Shown here: positions 60,476 through 64,000 of the stretch, in pieces
How the letters are laid out: every line of letters starts with the position of its first letter
Numbering within the stretch: the first letter of the stretch is position 1
Assembly (NCBI GenBank): GCA_934202965.1
Contig: CAKPYN010000001.1
Span: forward strand, 124,001-188,000
Reading direction: 5' to 3'
Origin: an uncultured Megasphaera sp.
GTDB taxonomy: Bacteria > Bacillota > Negativicutes > Veillonellales > Megasphaeraceae
DNA length: 64,000 bases
Position numbers and translations under genes: made by a program
Notes under the pieces: model-generated
Told to the model about the DNA's origin: nothing
Seen by the model: the letters and a program-made list of their open reading frames with translations, nothing else
Database searches by the model: none

Positions 60476-61846
60476 TCAGAAGCCCTGTTTTTCTCCCGCA
60501 ACTGGCATCGGAGAATAATGAACATGAACGATTTTCCAACCCGTATTGGTACGGTTGTAAACCTGTGTTTCACGGCCATGAGTCGTTATTTCTGTCCCAT
60601 CGGAACGGTACACTGCAGGAAAATCCCAATAGAATACAGCAACCGCCATATCGCCATACACTTGTACGTTGATATTTTTGACATAGAGATGCCGTTTGCT
60701 GAAATGGTCATGCATCGTCTTACCATAGAAATGATCGCGAATCGCTTTCCAGCCATATTCATTGCCCCGCGGATGAACAAAGGTCGTACGATCATCGGTT
60801 TGCCAAATTTCAGCTGCTTCTTTGAGATCATAGTTCGTAATAGAATCAGCGTATTTATGAATAACATCCTTAATTGCGGCTATGTCTTGCGCAGAACCCG
60901 TATTCGGCACGCTGGGCATTGCCTTTTCTGCGAACAGTGCATCCGCACTCATGGTAAGATAATTTTCGCCTTCATAATTAGGAAACGCTGCTTTGACCTT
61001 CTTGATGAAGTCCTCTTTATCGGAACTGCTAAATACAAGATCCTTAATGCTGCGTAAATAGGCAAGTTTTGCTGCAACAGCATCCTGCCCTTCCGGTTCA
61101 TGATGTCCCGTCAAAATTAGGTTATATCCCTGCTTCTGATAGGTTTTCATATCTGCAATTTCATGGTCTATATATTCAACCGTTGGCAGGATATTATGCA
61201 CGTTGCTGCCAAGCATATGACGATATACGACATGAATAGCCGGAATTTCAACACTGTAATCAGCATCTGCTGTGTTGAGAATTTTGAAATCGATACCGGC
61301 AAGATGCAGCGTCTCTCCCTCTTTCACAAGCGTAACTTGTTCCGGCAGATTTGTATCCACTGTATCGCCAAATGTTTTGACAAATTGATTGGTTAAAGCT
61401 GTCACGCCACCGTCTTTTCCCCAGCTTTTAAGGGCAGATGCTGTAGCATAAATAGGCGCATCTGCATATGTATTCCAACCATTGGGATGATAAGAAAGCA
61501 GTTTTCCGGCAACTGGCTTATTTAACGAATGAATATACTCATTCCATTCGTTGATATTATTTTTAAATGCTGTAGATTCAAGAATGACGACACCGTCGCG
61601 TCCTTCTACAAGATAACATTCATCCTGTAAGACATCATTCGTACGATACGCGTGCAACTTGATGGTACCGTAATCATACGTCGTAACCGTTCCAAATTGC
61701 AGATTTTTTGTAGAATGTGTCGGTTGCTGTACCGTGGCAGACGGTATCGAAAGTGCTGCATACGCAGGGGCGGCATACAGTGACGATGCTCCCGTAAGAA
61801 GAGTGACCGCTAACAATGCAGCGAGGATGGATTTGGATTGTTTCAT
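60476..61846 (-). CDS. Secreted fusion of degenerate metallo-beta-lactamase-like and NTF2/SnoaL-like domains
   Basis: A signal peptide (residues 1-31, ending PAYAALS) leads to an MBL-fold-like domain (about 50-290) and then an NTF2/SnoaL-like domain (about 315-450). The HxHxDH metal motif is not intact: only His120 remains in SYHPNGW, with further His at 217 (SNVHN) and 248-249 (TGHHEPEG). The NTF2-like part ends FYWDFP, RETQVYNRTNTGWKIVHVHYS. Function is unknown. It has its own promoter with a strong operator, and Rrf2 is encoded downstream. Confidence 0.8.
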   Translation of the reverse strand: MKQSKSILAALLAVTLLTGASSLYAAPAYAALSIPSATVQQPTHSTKNLQFGTVTTYDYGTIKLHAYRTNDVLQDECYLVEGRDGVVILESTAFKNNINEWNEYIHSLNKPVAGKLLSYHPNGWNTYADAPIYATASALKSWGKDGGVTALTNQFVKTFGDTVDTNLPEQVTLVKEGETLHLAGIDFKILNTADADYSVEIPAIHVVYRHMLGSNVHNILPTVEYIDHEIADMKTYQKQGYNLILTGHHEPEGQDAVAAKLAYLRSIKDLVFSSSDKEDFIKKVKAAFPNYEGENYLTMSADALFAEKAMPSVPNTGSAQDIAAIKDVIHKYADSITNYDLKEAAEIWQTDDRTTFVHPRGNEYGWKAIRDHFYGKTMHDHFSKRHLYVKNINVQVYGDMAVAVFYWDFPAVYRSDGTEITTHGRETQVYNRTNTGWKIVHVHYSPMPVAGEKQGF

Positions 61847-61865
61847 GATAAAGTCTCCTTGTAAA

Positions 61866-61910
61866 ATATACTGCTACTTGTAAACTAAATTATTACAAGT
61901 AGCAGTATAT
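61866..61910. promoter_or_regulatory. Perfect 18-bp inverted-repeat operator at the MBL-like gene
   Basis: ATATACTGCTACTTGTAA and its exact complement are separated by 9 bp and overlap the -10 box and probable start site of transcription. It reads as the operator of a dimeric repressor. Confidence 0.75.
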
Positions 61911-61932
61911 CAAGGGTTCTTGAACTTGTCAA
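61904..61932 (-). promoter_or_regulatory. Promoter of the secreted MBL-like gene
   Basis: Minus-strand TTGACA (61932-61927), a 17-bp spacer and TATACT (61909-61904). A further pair ACTTGT/ACAAGT flanks the -35 (61924-61929 and 61943-61948). Confidence 0.85.
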
Positions 61933-62037
61933 TATTTTATTTACAAGTTTTCCTATTTTCCACGCCATCCGATATAGCCATCCCTATGTATACGCAACGT
62001 GTATTGCCCTGTGCGTTGATGATCGTGTATATCCTTC

Positions 62038-62811
62038 TTATATAAAAATTTCTGATATAGCATATAATACAGCCTTGCCTCGCAATATGGTACGTGCGTC
62101 GGCATAGGTGCAATACAGTACGCCGCCGCGTTTAGATGCTTGGTATGCTGTAAATTCTGTTTTGCCGGTCTGGTTTGCCCAATAGGGAATGACGTGACAA
62201 TGGCCGCGCCCGCAAACAGGATCTTCGGCTACGTTGCATTTCGGTGCAAAACTGCGAGTCACGCAATCATATGTGCTGCCCGGTGCCGTAATGTGGAAAC
62301 ATGCGCCATCCATCTGCCGGATAATTTCTTGGTTGGGATGTACGTGCCGTACTTGTTCTTCATTTTCCAATACGCATACCATATCTGCGCCATAGTATGC
62401 GGCAATCGGTCGGATTCCCAAGGCGGCTGTCATTTGTTCTGTAACCGGAATTTGTTTGAGTTGAAACGACGGAAAATCCATCGTAAGCAATTCACCCTGC
62501 TTTTCTACCGTCAGTCGGCCGCTGAGCGTATCAAACGCTACCTTATGCTGGTCCGGTTCATAAAAACGCATAATGACATAGGCTGTAGCCAGCGTAGCAT
62601 GACCACAAAGCTCTACTTCACCGCCAGGCGTAAACCAGCGCAAATGATAGGCTTCTCCTTCCTTGACGGCAAAAGCTGTTTCAGACAGATTATTTTCAAT
62701 CGCGATAGACTGCATCGTACCGTCATCGAGCCAGCGTTCCATCACACAAACAGCAGCAGGATTTCCACGAAATACCTTGTCCGTAAATGCATCTACAGTG
62801 TATTGTTTCAT
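62038..62811 (-). CDS. PhzF family isomerase/epimerase-like protein
   Basis: The 257-residue protein has the family N-terminus QYTVDAFTDKVFRGNPAAV, the catalytic Glu in NNLSETAF, GHATLATAYV and the C-terminal DPVCGRGHC with ASKRGG. PhzF-like enzymes catalyse isomerisations or epimerisations, but most have unknown substrates. The start at 62811 has AAAGG. A frame reaching 62958 would run through azlD and is not credible. Confidence 0.9.
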   Translation of the reverse strand: MKQYTVDAFTDKVFRGNPAAVCVMERWLDDGTMQSIAIENNLSETAFAVKEGEAYHLRWFTPGGEVELCGHATLATAYVIMRFYEPDQHKVAFDTLSGRLTVEKQGELLTMDFPSFQLKQIPVTEQMTAALGIRPIAAYYGADMVCVLENEEQVRHVHPNQEIIRQMDGACFHITAPGSTYDCVTRSFAPKCNVAEDPVCGRGHCHVIPYWANQTGKTEFTAYQASKRGGVLYCTYADARTILRGKAVLYAISEIFI

Positions 62812-62827
62812 ACGTAACACAACCTTT

Positions 62828-63139
62828 CTAATACATAATATATAGTACACAATGAACAGCAATTGCTGTGAGTACACAAATAATAAATGAGCATTGTTTA
62901 AACGCGAGTACAGCTGCAATGACCGCACTGACAATGCCAAACCAGGGATTCGCTTCATCTACAGAAAAAACACCAGGAACAATGAGTACAGCCATAGCTG
63001 TATACGGCAGGAGCGTAAGAAATTTTTGCAAACGCTTTCCTAAATGTATGGCATGGATGAATCCTGCCGGCAGAGCACGGGGAATGTATGTTACCAAAGC
63101 CATACCAATAATGAGTGTATATACATCAGTTTCAGTCAT
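62828..63139 (-). CDS. azlD: AzlD family branched-chain amino acid exporter subunit
   Basis: The 103-residue protein has three to four membrane helices and the AzlD pattern VTYIPRALP. It pairs with AzlC to export branched-chain amino acids. The start at 63139 follows GGAGGAG and overlaps the azlC stop by eight bases. Confidence 0.9.
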   Translation of the reverse strand: MTETDVYTLIIGMALVTYIPRALPAGFIHAIHLGKRLQKFLTLLPYTAMAVLIVPGVFSVDEANPWFGIVSAVIAAVLAFKQCSFIICVLTAIAVHCVLYIMY

Positions 63140-63809
63140 TTTTGTGCTCCTCCATGAATAAGGTGCCAACGAATGCACTGGCAACCATAGAAATGATAAG
63201 AGACCAACTAGGCGAAATAAAAAACTGTAATCCCGTATTCATTCCAGCTGCCAACATAATCAAATAAAAAATACTGCGAGATTTGGTTGCGTGAGGTGTT
63301 AACAACGCAATAAAAGAAGCATAAAAAGCAATACTAAATCCTTTGCTGATACTCTCCGGCAAAAGCTGCCCGGCTATGCATCCCACAAGTGAGCTTAGTA
63401 CCCATGTCATATAGAGCGCTGTATTTGTACCTAATAACTGCATGGCATTAGACGTTCCGGAAAAAGAAAACAAGGCAAACGATTCGTCGCACAATGCAAA
63501 AGCGCACAGAAGCTTTTTATACATCGGAACATGTTTTAGTTTGCTCATGACAGAACTGCTCATCACTATATGGCGCAGGTTAATGCAGAAAACGGCTATA
63601 ATAATGGAAGGAATCGTAGCAGATGACAACATTCCAACAGCCATTAATTGTGATGACCCCGCCATGACTAACACAGACATCAACACGGTTTGAAAACTAC
63701 TGAGTCCGGATTGAATGGCTAATAATCCATATGAAATACCAACGGGAATAAGTCCTAAACAGATAGGCAACGCACATTTTGCTCCATAAAAAAAGCGGTT
63801 ATCCTTCAT
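63132..63809 (-). CDS. azlC: AzlC family branched-chain amino acid exporter subunit
   Basis: The 225-residue membrane protein has ALPICLGLIPVGISYGLLA and the later MAGSSQLMAVGML segment typical of AzlC/YgaZ. It forms the export pore with AzlD. A divergent LysR gene starts 100 bp away and probably controls it. Confidence 0.93.
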   Translation of the reverse strand: MKDNRFFYGAKCALPICLGLIPVGISYGLLAIQSGLSSFQTVLMSVLVMAGSSQLMAVGMLSSATIPSIIIAVFCINLRHIVMSSSVMSKLKHVPMYKKLLCAFALCDESFALFSFSGTSNAMQLLGTNTALYMTWVLSSLVGCIAGQLLPESISKGFSIAFYASFIALLTPHATKSRSIFYLIMLAAGMNTGLQFFISPSWSLIISMVASAFVGTLFMEEHKND

Positions 63810-63913
63810 AGCTGAGTACCTCTTGTGTATTTTTTTCTTTTAGTATACACTACGTATTAGTATAAGAAAAATTAATATTATTTATCTTAACATGCAGAAA
63901 GGTTATTTAAATC

Positions 63914-64000
63914 ATGCAGCGATATATTGCACTTTTAAAAATACTGGAAGTTGGCAGTTTTACAAAAGCTGCTGAACTTCTTGATTATACCCAGCCGGCT
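63914..64000 (+). CDS. LysR family regulator, N-terminal fragment
   Basis: The first 29 residues begin MQRYIALLKILEVGSFTKAAELL, the start of the LysR winged helix. The gene runs past the right edge. An AAAGG site precedes the ATG at 63914. Divergence from azlCD is the usual LysR arrangement, and a TAGTATA direct repeat (63841-63847, 63858-63864) lies in the gap. Confidence 0.88.
   Translation, partial: MQRYIALLKILEVGSFTKAAELLDYTQPA

Noticed and set aside
62812..62958. Extended N-terminus of the PhzF frame
   Set aside because: It would overlap azlD in another frame. The family N-terminus begins at 62811.
1..64000. CRISPR arrays, tRNA or rRNA genes
   Set aside because: I saw no regularly spaced repeats of CRISPR type, no cloverleaf-like GTTCGA-centred tRNA patterns and no rRNA blocks in the intergenic regions read.

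Overview
The window looks like a chromosomal piece of a Negativicutes bacterium (Gram-negative-type Firmicutes), most likely Veillonellaceae in the Megasphaera/Anaeroglobus/Dialister range. Gene orders are Firmicute-like (priA-def-fmt-DUF116-rsmB-rlmN-prpC-prkC-rsgA-rpe; mfd-flippase-mazG-hup; yicC-remA-gmk-rpoZ-coaBC), the kinase carries PASTA domains, and metK has an S-box (SAM-I) riboswitch. Genus is an inference from memory of these families. I saw no rRNA, tRNA or CRISPR array.

Layout. 1-4.3 kb: a plus-strand operon of isoprenoid and housekeeping genes (end of dxr, rseP, ispG, proS). 4.3-5.7 kb: an orphan helical protein behind a Pho-box-like array of 11-bp repeats. 5.7-6.9 kb: lexA and a divergent YneA-like LysM gene sharing three SOS boxes. 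7.1-10.6 kb: a decayed mobile segment with two tyrosine recombinases, a lox-like 13-7-13 inverted repeat, tandem repeats and about 1.25 kb of AT-rich DNA without a convincing gene. 10.7-16.0 kb: a minus-strand operon hslO-mtnP-mtnA-ahcY-mtaD for recycling methylthioadenosine and S-adenosylhomocysteine. 16.1-17.4 kb: a DUF819 membrane protein. 17.5-30.1 kb: rpe, rsgA, prkC, prpC, rlmN, rsmB, DUF116, fmt, def, priA and riboswitch-controlled metK, all on the minus strand.

30.4-33.5 kb: an accessory patch with a DUF2325 coiled-coil protein and a two-gene cassette, a zinc-ribbon protein followed by a PD-(D/E)XK nuclease that appears to end in a RAMA domain. 33.9-39.1 kb: the coaBC/rpoZ/gmk/remA/yicC operon and divergent rqcH. 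39.3-51.5 kb: class II aldolase, speD, phosphodiesterase, rdgB, a CofE-like ligase with a membrane partner, murI, a thioesterase, DUF1232 and DUF697-like proteins, an SDR, a TSUP permease, a divergent polysaccharide deacetylase, a diacylglycerol glucosyltransferase-like protein, HU, and mazG with a shrunken methylase remnant. 51.5-58.2 kb: a lipid II-type flippase, mfd, a secreted amidase and a PHP phosphoesterase. 58.3-64 kb: LMW phosphatase, an orphan small protein, a V4R protein, an Rrf2 regulator, a secreted MBL-like/NTF2-like fusion behind a perfect 18-bp inverted-repeat operator, a PhzF-like protein, azlCD and the start of a divergent LysR gene.

How the parts connect. SAM metabolism is the clearest theme: MetK makes SAM under riboswitch control, SpeD decarboxylates it for polyamines, and MtnP, MtnA, MtaD and AhcY recycle the nucleoside by-products. 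The FucA-type aldolase at 39.3 kb could take the methylthioribulose phosphate further, but that is inference. A second theme is cell-wall growth and its signalling: PrkC/PrpC, MurI, the flippase, the amidase and the LysM protein. Conventional housekeeping dominates. The least explained parts are the recombinase segment, the nuclease cassette, the 11-bp repeat promoter and the operator-controlled secreted fusion protein.
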